DNA of 64,000 nt from Clostridia bacterium. Lineage in GTDB: Bacteria; Bacillota; Clostridia; Oscillospirales; CAG-272. A model generated the notes under the pieces. The model had not been told where the DNA came from. It did no database searches and was given only the letters and a program-made list of their open reading frames with translations. Below, one piece after another: positions 56,957 through 64,000 of the stretch (position 1 is the stretch's first letter; every line of letters starts with the position of its first letter). The stretch covers positions 1 through 64,000 of the forward strand of contig JAGAVJ010000028.1 in the NCBI GenBank assembly GCA_017942005.1, in the 5' to 3' direction. Position numbers and translations under genes: made by a program.

Positions 56957-57015
56957 CCTGTACATTATAAAAAATATACCATAAAAAAATAAATTTAAAA
57001 TATTGTATCCCCCAC

Positions 57016-57044
57016 TTGTTATTCATGCAGATATCTGTTATAAT
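57016..57044 (+). promoter_or_regulatory. Sigma-A promoter of the Nudix-DUF523 gene
   Basis: TTGTTA (57016-57021), 17-nt spacer, TATAAT (57039-57044). Transcription would start about 30 nt before the SD. Confidence 0.65.
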
Positions 57045-57083
57045 GAATATAAATCAAAAAAAATGCTGCCGCAATTTTAAAAG

Positions 57084-57163
57084 AAAGGATGCGTTCGCAT
57101 GCAGGAAATTTTTATGCCCTGCATATATGGAGCACGCGAAACGCTTTGGATTCAAGTCGTATG
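57084..57163 (+). promoter_or_regulatory. SD-hairpin-start element of the Nudix-DUF523 gene
   Basis: SD AAAGGA (57084-57089), outer stem GCGTTCGC (57091-57098) with GCGAAACGC (57136-57144), inner stem ATGCAGG (57099-57105) with CCTGCAT (57118-57124), tail TTTGGATTCAAGTCGT, ATG 57161. Confidence 0.62.
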
Positions 57164-58069
57164 AAAAACACCACATTATGTTATATTGAACAGAATGGGC
57201 AGTATCTGATGCTGCACAGAATCAAAAAGAAACAAGATGGGAACTACGATAAATGGATCGGAATCGGCGGTCATTTTGAAGAATATGAATCCCCCTATGA
57301 TTGCATTTTGCGGGAAGCCAGGGAAGAAACCGGATTGACGTTATTAGATTGTACGTATCGCGGTATTGTTTCTTTTTGTTCTCCTGAATTTGAAACAGAA
57401 CAAATGCATTTGTTCTTCTGTACAAAATTTGAAGGATCCCTCATAGATTGTGACGAAGGAGAACTTGCATGGATATCAAAGGAACAACTGTATACGCTTC
57501 CCATGTGGAGCGGCGACCGTATTTTCCTTGATTTGCTGCATCAAAATGTTCCGTTTTTCTCCTTAAAGCTTGTATATGATCGTGTGGGAACACTGTTGTC
57601 ACATGAGCTTCATTTTTCAGAAACACAGCGGGTACCGCTTCTCATTTCCGCGTGTCTGACCGGTTCAAGGTGCCGTTATGACGGCGAATCAAAACCGATG
57701 TCAAAATCCCTTTTAGAAGCGCTTTCGCAAAAATACATCCTCATTCCCATTTGCGGTGAAGTGATGGGAGGCTTGTCTGTTCCACGCATTCCCGCGGAAG
57801 TGCAGAAAGATGGGAACGTCAAACGCAAAGACGGACAGGATGTCACAAACGCATATCGTTTGGGGGCGGAGGAAGTGCTGCGTTATGCAAAACTTACCGG
57901 TGCAAAAGCGGCGCTCCTCAAGGCGCGTTCTCCATCCTGCGGTAAAGGAAAAATTTATGACGGTACATTTACCAAAACCATCACAAATGGCAATGGCATC
58001 ACCGCACAGCTGCTATTGCATCATGGCATTACCGTTTACACAGAAGAAGAAGTGGATGCACTGTTATGA
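57161..58069 (+). CDS. Nudix hydrolase - DUF523 fusion protein
   Basis: 302 aa. Residues 1-145 are a Nudix domain with the box GIGGHFEEYESPYDCILREAREETG split over residues 30-54 (REAREETG holds the metal-binding Glu). Residues 155-302 are a DUF523 domain, recognisable by LLISACLTGSRCRYDG, PICGEVMGGLSVPR and KARSPSCGKGKIYDG with conserved Cys. DUF523 proteins are usually separate and of unknown, possibly Fe-S or desulfidase-like, function; Nudix domains hydrolyse nucleoside diphosphate derivatives. The fusion implies linked functions. An ATG at 57089 lies inside the hairpin and is rejected. Overlaps the next gene by 4 bp. Confidence 0.85.
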   Translation: MKNTTLCYIEQNGQYLMLHRIKKKQDGNYDKWIGIGGHFEEYESPYDCILREAREETGLTLLDCTYRGIVSFCSPEFETEQMHLFFCTKFEGSLIDCDEGELAWISKEQLYTLPMWSGDRIFLDLLHQNVPFFSLKLVYDRVGTLLSHELHFSETQRVPLLISACLTGSRCRYDGESKPMSKSLLEALSQKYILIPICGEVMGGLSVPRIPAEVQKDGNVKRKDGQDVTNAYRLGAEEVLRYAKLTGAKAALLKARSPSCGKGKIYDGTFTKTITNGNGITAQLLLHHGITVYTEEEVDALL

Positions 58070-58602
58070 ACCAACCGTCCCTTGAATACACCTTACTCCG
58101 TACAGATAGGAAAACACTTTCCATTGAAGTAAAATCTGACGGACGTGTGATTGTACACGCCCCACTTCGCCTTCCGCAAAAAGAGATCGATACATTCCTA
58201 CAGGCAAAAGCCGCATGGATTGCCGCAGCAAAAGAAAAAATGCAAAACCGTGCCATCTCACCTATGCAGCAGCCGCTGACAGCGGATGAAATTGCAGTGC
58301 TGAAAGCACGTGCCGCTGCATACCTTCCCGAACGTGCTGCATTCTGGTCCAAACGAACCGGACTTGTACCGACCGGAATCCGGATCACGGATGCACAGAA
58401 ACGCTTTGGCAGCTGTTCCGGAAAAAACAGTCTCTGTTTTTCCTATCGTCTGATGTGTTATCCGCCGGAAGATATTGAATATGTTGTGCTGCATGAAATT
58501 GCACATATCCGATACCACAACCATTCCAAAGCGTTTTATGCATTGATCGCACGCTATATGCCCGATTTCCGACAGAGAGAACGGCATTTAAAAAACATGT
58601 AA
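58066..58602 (+). CDS. YgjP-like metallopeptidase domain protein (M48-related)
   Basis: 178 aa. The C-terminal half carries HEIAHIRYHNHSKAF (HExxH with a downstream His ligand) and the family motif TDAQKRFGSCSGKNSLCFSYRL, characteristic of YgjP/DUF45 proteins. The activity is undefined, although a zinc peptidase or nucleotide-linked role has been suggested. The N-terminal half is the beta-rich DUF45 segment. Translationally coupled (ATGA) to the Nudix-DUF523 gene. Ends at a bidirectional terminator. Confidence 0.85.
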   Translation: MNQPSLEYTLLRTDRKTLSIEVKSDGRVIVHAPLRLPQKEIDTFLQAKAAWIAAAKEKMQNRAISPMQQPLTADEIAVLKARAAAYLPERAAFWSKRTGLVPTGIRITDAQKRFGSCSGKNSLCFSYRLMCYPPEDIEYVVLHEIAHIRYHNHSKAFYALIARYMPDFRQRERHLKNM

Positions 58603-58605
58603 AAA

Positions 58606-58644
58606 ATACACTCTCTTTTGTATTTTAAAGGGAGTGTATTTTTA
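58606..58644. terminator. Bidirectional terminator between YgjP-like and M42 genes
   Basis: AATACACTC pairs with GAGTGTATT, flanked by A5 and T5 runs, between convergent genes. Confidence 0.8.
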
Positions 58645-58657
58645 TTGTAAACACTAT

Positions 58658-59671
58658 TTATAATCTGTCGGAATGCGCCATTGCAACGGTCAAATCACGG
58701 CAGGCAACCGCGTCCTCCATATCAAAGGTCTCCGCCGAGGTATGCAGATACCGCATCGGGATAGAGATACATCCTGCCTTTACGCCGGCAGCTGCTTTCT
58801 GCATCGCGGTCGCATCCGTACCGCCGGACAGCAAAATTTCGCGCTGATACTTGATATGACGCTCTTCTGCAATCGCAAACATGTTCTGAACCAGTTCCCA
58901 ATCACACATGATGGTGCAATCCTTGACCTTGATGGCAGCTCCTGCGCCAAGCGCCATAATCATCGGTTCCGAGCCGACAACATCACCGACGCCGCAGACA
59001 TCAATCGCAATGCCAATGTCTGGTTTTTCTTCATATGCCGCAATCAGGCCGCCGTTGCCATTGATTTCCTCCTGTACGGAAAACACATAATAAATGTCGT
59101 TTTTGGGGCGTTCGCCTTCCCACAAAACACGCGCAGCATCAATCAAAATCGCGCATCCGATACGGTCATCTACCGGGTGTCCTGCATAACGGGAGCCTTG
59201 CAGTGCGGTAATCGTTGCAGGCAGTGTGAAGGTGTCACCAGGCAATGCAACCTTTTCCGCTTCCGCCTTGTTCTTTGCGCCGACATCGACCACACATCTG
59301 CCGATTTGTCCCGCACCGTCACTGCCCGTTGTCGGAACAAGCATTCCGCGGCATCCATTGTCAAAAATCACTTCTCTGTACGATGCAGAAATGACACTGG
59401 GACCGCCGACATTGATGGCATGCATATACCCGTTGTCGTCAATCTTTGTCACCATAAAGCCGACTTCATCCATATGCGCGGAAAACATCAGCTTCTTTTT
59501 CTTTTCAGGAGAAGCCGTACCGCGCAAAACCGCGATGACATTGCCGATGGTGTCAATACGCACTTCGTCTGCGATTGGCGTCATCAGCGTTTTGATTTTT
59601 TCTGCGACCTTGTGCTCACGACCGGATACCCCCGGGACAGCACACAGACTTTTTAAAAGCTCTAACATCAT
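58658..59671 (-). CDS. M42 family aminopeptidase (glutamyl aminopeptidase/endoglucanase-like)
   Basis: 337 aa. Metal ligands and active site are seen in FSAHMDEVGFMV (His), GHPVDDRIGCAIL (bridging Asp), SVQEEINGNGG (catalytic Glu-Glu), AIDVCGVGD (Asp) and YLHTSAETFDMED (His). M42 enzymes form dodecameric tetrahedral cages and remove N-terminal residues from short peptides in the cytoplasm; some were named endoglucanase in error. The first Met is followed by a second (59668); either may be used. An SD-hairpin-start element precedes. Confidence 0.92.
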   Translation of the reverse strand: MMLELLKSLCAVPGVSGREHKVAEKIKTLMTPIADEVRIDTIGNVIAVLRGTASPEKKKKLMFSAHMDEVGFMVTKIDDNGYMHAINVGGPSVISASYREVIFDNGCRGMLVPTTGSDGAGQIGRCVVDVGAKNKAEAEKVALPGDTFTLPATITALQGSRYAGHPVDDRIGCAILIDAARVLWEGERPKNDIYYVFSVQEEINGNGGLIAAYEEKPDIGIAIDVCGVGDVVGSEPMIMALGAGAAIKVKDCTIMCDWELVQNMFAIAEERHIKYQREILLSGGTDATAMQKAAAGVKAGCISIPMRYLHTSAETFDMEDAVACRDLTVAMAHSDRL

Positions 59672-59767
59672 TGATCACCGTAATCTTTTACCCGGTGGAG
59701 CACCCACTGCGTGCAGTAGAGTGTTCCATATGCAGTAATTTTCACTGCACGGGGAAAAGATTCCTTT
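59666..59767 (-). promoter_or_regulatory. SD-hairpin-start element of the M42 gene (branched form)
   Basis: Minus strand: SD AAAGGAA (59761-59767), closing stem ATCTTTTCCCC (59751-59761) with GGGTAAAAGAT (59683-59693), enclosing TGCAGT...ACTGCA (59731-59749) and ACTGC-GT-GCAGT (59706-59717). Tail TACGGTGATCA, then ATGATG. CTTTT of the 5' arm can also pair with the SD. Confidence 0.68.
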
Positions 59768-59786
59768 CTATTAAATTTAAATTGTT

Positions 59787-60896
59787 TCAGTTGTTTTGCC
59801 ATGAGGAAATAACATTATGATTCTCATCCGTAAACTGGACAGTAACCCGATCTTTAGTAACGGTAAATGCACCGCCGATAAAAGCATCACCTTTCGGTTC
59901 TGCTGCAACTACCGTCGGGAATGTCTGACCAAAATGGTCATGGGAACTGCCGGGTAAATACCACTCCACTTTATGCATGTGTCCGCAAATCAAGAGATCG
60001 GGATGAACGTTCTCTGACAGCAGTGTGACCCACTCCCGATACAAATCCTGTTCAATATCAAACGGCTTCGGCTGGACGGTTGTAAACGGTGTATGTGCTA
60101 CTGCAAAGGTATGCACAATTCCAGGCGCATCATACATTTGATTTGCATGAGCAATCAAGCCCTTTAAATATGCGGTCTGTTCTTCTCGGAACGCATGACA
60201 TGCAACGGTATGACCGTATTCTGTGCTGTCGTCATTTTTGTCCTCTGCACAGTCAAGAAGTATAAAATACAAACTGCCAAGCCGTACCGGGTAATATGTT
60301 TTTCCGTTGACTGCCGGCGTGTAATCCTTGATACGTTCTGCACAGAAACCGCGCATATCATGATTGCCGCGCGCACATATGACAGGCTTTGTACCATGGG
60401 TCAATGCTTCTGCAATCTGGAAAATCACCTCAAAATTTTTTGTATCACCAGAATGGTCAATGATATCGCCGTTCAAAATTAAAAAATCCAAATCATCGCC
60501 GAAAAAGCTTCCCGCTTGAATGGCAGGCGACGGATGACCGTGTACGTCCGATATATGATAAAACCGGATTGTATCGGTTTCCTCCAAACTGCGTACCGGA
60601 TGAAACGCAAAGGTACACCGGACCTCATCCTCTGTTTCCGGAAAATATGGTTTGCGGTCAATAATTTTACGGTATACAACGGTATATTCGTACGCTTCAT
60701 CAAGTACGTTTTGCGGGACACTGACACGGTGCATATCGGTGTCGGAAACCATGATTCCGTTTGTATGATCGTAGTATTTCTGTGTTCCGATTTCCACCCA
60801 GAACAAAGCCTGTGCATAAACGGGAACCATAATCTGGTAATCATCACCGGCAGCAAAAACTACCGGACAGGTGCGAAATAATTTTGGTAATTGCAT
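59787..60896 (-). CDS. Calcineurin-like metallophosphoesterase
   Basis: 369 aa. All five phosphoesterase motifs are present: HISDVHG, LNGDIIDHSGD, ARGNHDMRG, AVAHTPF and ICGHMHKVEW. An N-terminal beta domain (residues 1-105) resembles the Fn3-like domain of purple-acid-type enzymes. No signal peptide. The substrate cannot be inferred. ATG 60896 is chosen; four upstream in-frame codons (GTC ATA... from ATG 60908) form the conserved tail ATGGTCATAAACATG. Lies between the M42 and GH110-like genes in the same direction, with its own structured leader. Confidence 0.85.
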   Translation of the reverse strand: MQLPKLFRTCPVVFAAGDDYQIMVPVYAQALFWVEIGTQKYYDHTNGIMVSDTDMHRVSVPQNVLDEAYEYTVVYRKIIDRKPYFPETEDEVRCTFAFHPVRSLEETDTIRFYHISDVHGHPSPAIQAGSFFGDDLDFLILNGDIIDHSGDTKNFEVIFQIAEALTHGTKPVICARGNHDMRGFCAERIKDYTPAVNGKTYYPVRLGSLYFILLDCAEDKNDDSTEYGHTVACHAFREEQTAYLKGLIAHANQMYDAPGIVHTFAVAHTPFTTVQPKPFDIEQDLYREWVTLLSENVHPDLLICGHMHKVEWYLPGSSHDHFGQTFPTVVAAEPKGDAFIGGAFTVTKDRVTVQFTDENHNVISSWQNN

Positions 60897-60978
60897 GTTT
60901 ATGACCATCGTGCTGTCGCATTAACATGGCGCCACACGACTGTCGCATGCGACAGCACGACTGTCATATGCGACAGTC
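60894..60978 (-). promoter_or_regulatory. Tandem-hairpin leader and start element of the phosphoesterase gene
   Basis: Three copies of a CGACTGTCGCATGCGACAG-like palindrome follow one another (60959-60978, 60938-60955 and, in complementary form, 60909-60921). The copies at 60947-60959 and 60909-60921 (CGTGCTGTCGCAT/ATGCGACAGCACG, 13 bp) close a large hairpin directly before the tail ATGGTCATAAACATG. Unlike the other elements, no SD is visible upstream of the stem. Confidence 0.55.
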
Positions 60979-61040
60979 TATAAAATTCGTCTTTTCGCTC
61001 TTTCAAGCGAAATTTCACAGTGCATTTTTGTCAAAATCCA

Positions 61041-61111
61041 CTGTGAAAACGCCGAATTCGGATCACTTCGTGATCTTGTTCTGCCGCAAATTTTCAATTT
61101 GCAACAGCCCC
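61041..61111 (+). repeat. Composite palindromic repeat R1, copy 3
   Basis: CTGTGAAAACGCCGAATT, then GGATCACTTCGTGATC, then CGCAAATTTTCAATTTGC...CAGCCC. Best match to 48254-48322. It lies between the GH110-like stop and the phosphoesterase leader and could terminate the former; the GH110-like stop codon is at 61148. Confidence 0.65.
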
Positions 61112-61147
61112 ATTTCCTATCTTCAAATTTGTTTAAAATGTTTTTGT

Positions 61148-62911
61148 TCAAGCTTCAGACGATTTTCCGTCCAAGTACAAATTCTCACAGTCTTTGATAT
61201 CATACACAGAAAGGGCAAAGCTGCCAACCATATCATTGTCTTCTACTGTAACGTCTTTACAGTGATCAAGCCGAATCAAGCCATCATAGCTCAGCCATTT
61301 CTCAGCAGCAGGAGAGTGAAAAATACGGTTGTGTGCAAAGGTGAGATATGCCGTACTGAATGCATATAAAACCGGTGTATCCGCAGTATCAAAGACATTG
61401 TCATGAATGCGGATATTCTTATGGAACGGCAGCGCTGTCACGGGTTCCGGCACAACAGGACAAATGGAAATAATTCCCTCTCCAAACTGGTATGGGGAAG
61501 ACAAACAGGCGTCTGTAAAATAGTTCCCCGAAATTTCCACATCATGGCATTCACCCGATTCAAACCAATAATTGGAATCCCCTGCAACTAAAATTGCAGA
61601 ACCGGAGGAGGCAAACACATTGTTTTCTACCCGTACAGGCTTCGGCGTAGAAATTAAAACACCTCTTGCACGACAGGAACCAAACCGGTTGTTTCTGCAT
61701 ACAAATGCAGCCGTATGAGAGAGATTGTCAAGCGCAAGTTTCCCTTTCTCCTCCGCATTTTGAAGCAGCTCCTTTGGTAAATCTTCTTCAAACGTGAGTA
61801 AAAAGTCGTCCATGCTGTCACAAAGCGCATAGGATGCAATAGCGGCACTGCCGATATTGGACATATGCCTGCGTTCAATAAATGCAATGTGATCTCCCGG
61901 CTCTGCCCAATAGAAGAATCCGCGTGCCTGTTCATGTTCATAATGGCATTCCAGTGTCCGTGCATCAACGACACGCTTCACTGTCACACAGCATGAATGT
62001 ACATTGATCGGATCGTCCATCAATCCCATAAATGCACAATTTTCCACGGTGACAGTCCCACTGCAGCACGTGATATGCATCCCGTCGTCACGACCGTTTG
62101 AAATCAAACGCCGGGCAGCCGTATTCGGAAGGAAGTTTATGGAACGGAAGGTCAGATTGTGTGAAAACTGCGCAAGACAGCCAAGACCGCCGCAGGAGTG
62201 AAATGTGATATTTTCAAGGGTCATATCACAGCACTTTTCAAAAAACGCACCTGCATGTTCACGCGCATTGTGACGCAGTACCAAAATATTGCCAATTGCA
62301 GCCGATTCCCATCCGTTTGCAGTGACACGGTATATGGAATTGCCAAGCGGCGCAAAGGAAATCGCCGAAAACACATCCCCTGTACTGCGGCGAACCGTCC
62401 GTGTATTTGCATCAAACTGAATGGAAGAAGAACCGCGCACGAGCGGATACCATTCGTCGTTTCCGGTATCAAATTCCAACCAGCCATCGACACAGCGATG
62501 CGGGAAAGCGATGGGATCGACATAGAGATCCACGTAACCTTCTCCAATATTTTTCACAATACCTTCCGCCACCAGCGGCTTTTTCCAGTCAATCACTGCG
62601 TTTTTCACAATGATATCTTCACAGTGATCAAAGGTCAAAGCCTGCATTTGTCCTGCAAAATATAATTTTGAACCGGAAAAATCCAACCGGATATGCTTCA
62701 TGCCGCGCATCCAGATACCAAGCTTGCGTGCAGGAAGAACATCTGTGTTAGAAAGACGGTAGTCATAAGAAAAACGCGGTGTGAAATCATATTCGCCTTT
62801 CGCAAAAATAAATTCCGTGTCATACGGGTTTTCACAGAACAGCCGATATAGTGCTTCTGTGATATCGCAGCCGGGTTTGATACCAGCTTTCAAACAATCC
62901 ACATGTTTCAT
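61148..62911 (-). CDS. GH110-like alpha-1,3-galactosidase (right-handed beta-helix)
   Basis: 587 aa, a parallel beta-helix protein (repeats such as ITFHSCGGLGCL, CAFMGLMDDPINVH, NVFASSGSAILVAGDSN, NYFTDACLSSP). Asp276 in DDGMH and Asp299-Asp300 in MDDPINVH have the same 23-residue spacing as the catalytic Asp321/Asp344/Asp345 of a studied GH110 enzyme. GH110 enzymes invert and cleave alpha-1,3-galactose from blood-group B antigens and related glycans. No signal peptide, unlike Bacteroides members, so its substrate would have to be imported. ATG 62911 follows an SD-hairpin-start element. The PfkB kinase gene is 73 bp upstream and probably cotranscribed. Confidence 0.75.
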   Translation of the reverse strand: MKHVDCLKAGIKPGCDITEALYRLFCENPYDTEFIFAKGEYDFTPRFSYDYRLSNTDVLPARKLGIWMRGMKHIRLDFSGSKLYFAGQMQALTFDHCEDIIVKNAVIDWKKPLVAEGIVKNIGEGYVDLYVDPIAFPHRCVDGWLEFDTGNDEWYPLVRGSSSIQFDANTRTVRRSTGDVFSAISFAPLGNSIYRVTANGWESAAIGNILVLRHNAREHAGAFFEKCCDMTLENITFHSCGGLGCLAQFSHNLTFRSINFLPNTAARRLISNGRDDGMHITCCSGTVTVENCAFMGLMDDPINVHSCCVTVKRVVDARTLECHYEHEQARGFFYWAEPGDHIAFIERRHMSNIGSAAIASYALCDSMDDFLLTFEEDLPKELLQNAEEKGKLALDNLSHTAAFVCRNNRFGSCRARGVLISTPKPVRVENNVFASSGSAILVAGDSNYWFESGECHDVEISGNYFTDACLSSPYQFGEGIISICPVVPEPVTALPFHKNIRIHDNVFDTADTPVLYAFSTAYLTFAHNRIFHSPAAEKWLSYDGLIRLDHCKDVTVEDNDMVGSFALSVYDIKDCENLYLDGKSSEA

Positions 62912-62954
62912 GATCCATGATCACCGTACCTTTCAAACATGGAAAGGTTCCTTT
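62909..62954 (-). promoter_or_regulatory. SD-hairpin-start element of the GH110-like gene
   Basis: Minus strand: SD AAAGGAA (62948-62954), stem-loop ACCTTTC-CATGTTT-GAAAGGT (62928-62948), tail ACGGTGATCATGGATC, ATG 62911. The 3' arm repeats the SD sequence GAAAGG, so the 5' arm CCTTTC can choose between the SD and its copy. Confidence 0.7.
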
Positions 62955-62984
62955 CATAAAACAGTACACTTAATTGCATATATA

Positions 62985-63932
62985 TTATGTAATGTAATTA
63001 TAATAAAGATCAAACTGTTTCCAGAAATCGGGATTTGGTGCAGCACAGCTTTCCTCTGTACGGATGGCAGCAGATGCAAGATGTGTTCCCACCTGCACAG
63101 CCCGAGAAAGCGGCATACCGCGCGTCAGCCCCATAACCGTACCGGATAAAAAGGCATCACCGGCACCGGTAGAATCTACAACATCGGTCGGTATTGCCGG
63201 TACAATTCCGCCGCTGTGCGTTTTCTGCTCATAATATACCGCTCCCTGCGCTCCCATCGTAACGACCATGGAGCGGCAGCCGAGCGTACCGATGTGTTCT
63301 TCCAATACAGACAGCATTTCTTTGGGTGTTGCTACACTAAGATCTTTTTGAAACAGCTTCCCTGCTTCCGTTTCATTGCATACAAAGCATGTAAGCGATG
63401 AGAGAAATTCCGGGTGCGACTGAATCACAGATAGATTTCCAACCACAGTAAAAACAGGCTTTTGATACTGTTCTGCCCATGCAAGCACACGCTCGTCAAT
63501 CGATACTGAGGTATCGATTTCCAAAATGACATTGTCACAGTCCCGAATCAATTCCTCACCGTGAGCATCAATGAGCGCTTCCAGTGCAGCGGTATCCGGC
63601 GGGCAGGAAATCTCTCCTGCCACATCCCCCCGCTCATCTAAAATCACCATCCAGGTACCGATACCGAAACGATCCACTTTTTTCATATGTGCGGTATCCA
63701 CGCCGACACGATTTAAGCGCCGCAGAACATCATTACCAAGCGCTGTATCTTCATATAATGATACAAACGAAACCGGCATACCGCATCCAGCAATATTTTC
63801 CGCTACATTGCGGCTGACGCCCCCATGAATAAAGCGGATATCACCGACATTGCGTCCGCGCGCATGGTAGGTTCCGGCGGAAAATCCTTTGATGTCAACA
63901 AATACAAAACCAATTACCAATGTTCCTGCCAT
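62985..63932 (-). CDS. PfkB family carbohydrate kinase
   Basis: 315 aa. The C-terminal signature VDSTGAGDAFLSG holds the catalytic Asp and anion hole, and the N-terminal substrate lid segment reads RNVGDIRFIHGGVSRNVAENIAG. It phosphorylates a sugar or nucleoside with ATP; ribokinase-, fructokinase- and pseudouridine kinase-like members cannot be told apart here. ATG 63932 is preferred; eight further in-frame codons upstream (to 63956) belong to the tail ATGGTCATAAATATG and the hairpin. Linked to the GH110-like gene, it may phosphorylate a released sugar. Confidence 0.88.
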   Translation of the reverse strand: MAGTLVIGFVFVDIKGFSAGTYHARGRNVGDIRFIHGGVSRNVAENIAGCGMPVSFVSLYEDTALGNDVLRRLNRVGVDTAHMKKVDRFGIGTWMVILDERGDVAGEISCPPDTAALEALIDAHGEELIRDCDNVILEIDTSVSIDERVLAWAEQYQKPVFTVVGNLSVIQSHPEFLSSLTCFVCNETEAGKLFQKDLSVATPKEMLSVLEEHIGTLGCRSMVVTMGAQGAVYYEQKTHSGGIVPAIPTDVVDSTGAGDAFLSGTVMGLTRGMPLSRAVQVGTHLASAAIRTEESCAAPNPDFWKQFDLYYNYIT

Positions 63933-64000
63933 ATTTATGACCATAACTTCGCACATTCAGTTTTATGCTGAAACATTCAGCGTAGCTTGAACGGTGCGAA
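63930..64000 (-). promoter_or_regulatory. Start element of the PfkB gene (cut by the window end)
   Basis: Minus strand: arms TTCGCAC (63994-64000) and GTGCGAA (63948-63954) enclose GCTGAA-ACA-TTCAGC (63967-63981), then tail GTTATGGTCATAA and ATATG start. The SD expected before the 5' arm would lie beyond base 64000. Confidence 0.55.

Noticed and set aside
60926..61369. 147-codon open frame over the phosphoesterase leader and R1
   Set aside because: It covers palindromic repeats and the end of the GH110-like gene, and shows no SD or recognisable protein.

Overview
The window looks like a stretch of chromosome from a spore-forming, fermentative Clostridia bacterium of the Oscillospiraceae/Ruminococcaceae type, probably from an animal gut. 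This rests on the moderate G+C content, the spoIIID-spoIIGA-sigE sporulation cluster, a clostridial-type F-ATP synthase operon, Firmicute-style Shine-Dalgarno (SD) sequences (AAAGGA/AAGGAG), and many intracellular glycoside hydrolases. I see no rRNA, tRNA, CRISPR array, phage or transposase gene. The species cannot be named from the sequence alone.

Layout. 1-9.6 kb: end of a beta-helix carbohydrate-binding protein, a Gfo/Idh/MocA oxidoreductase, an aspartate-type aminotransferase, a GreA-like factor, a ComEC-like metallo-hydrolase, a flippase, a VanY-like carboxypeptidase and a DMT transporter. 9.8-18 kb: a COG2509 FAD enzyme, an AraC regulator divergent from a solute-binding lipoprotein, a GH38 alpha-mannosidase and a nucleoside hydrolase. 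18-25.3 kb: complete F1Fo-ATP synthase operon (atpZ-like, atpI, BEFHAGDC) whose c subunit carries a two-carboxylate, Na+-type ion site. 25.6-27.9 kb: spoIIID, spoIIGA, sigE. 28-33 kb: an APH-fold kinase, a GDPD phosphodiesterase and a TldD/TldE pair. 33-40.4 kb: GH36 alpha-galactosidase, citrate synthase, two chromate-transporter halves, and a PadR/HAAS/DUF4097 operon. 40.7-44.5 kb: DUF4838 protein and sialate O-acetylesterase. 44.8-53.3 kb: PepF, a lipoprotein, a MarR regulator, Dxs, a small membrane protein, fructose-bisphosphate aldolase and a second Gfo/Idh/MocA enzyme. 53.3-64 kb: SGNH hydrolase, an unassigned TIM-barrel protein, a Nudix-DUF523 fusion, a YgjP-like metalloprotein, M42 peptidase, metallophosphoesterase, a GH110-like beta-helix enzyme and a PfkB kinase. 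The sugar genes (GH38, GH36, GH110-like, sialate esterase, DUF4838) lack signal peptides, which suggests cytoplasmic breakdown of imported host or plant glycan fragments, feeding glycolysis (Fba) and isoprenoid synthesis (Dxs).

The most unusual signal is not a gene. In about 13 of some 53 genes the SD is not next to the start codon: SD (GAAAGGA), then a stem-loop whose 5' arm abuts the SD, then a short AT-rich tail such as TTACGGTAATCATCATG or ATGGTCATAAATATG ending in the start codon. Removing the hairpin restores near-normal SD-start spacing, and in several cases the 5' arm could instead pair with the SD. The hairpins differ in sequence while SD and tail are conserved, and the genes are unrelated. 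The same intergenic regions carry further dispersed palindromic families: a 215-bp MITE-like element with deletion derivatives, and two composite palindromic repeats (called R1 and R2 here), one copy of R2 lying inside the ATP synthase operon.
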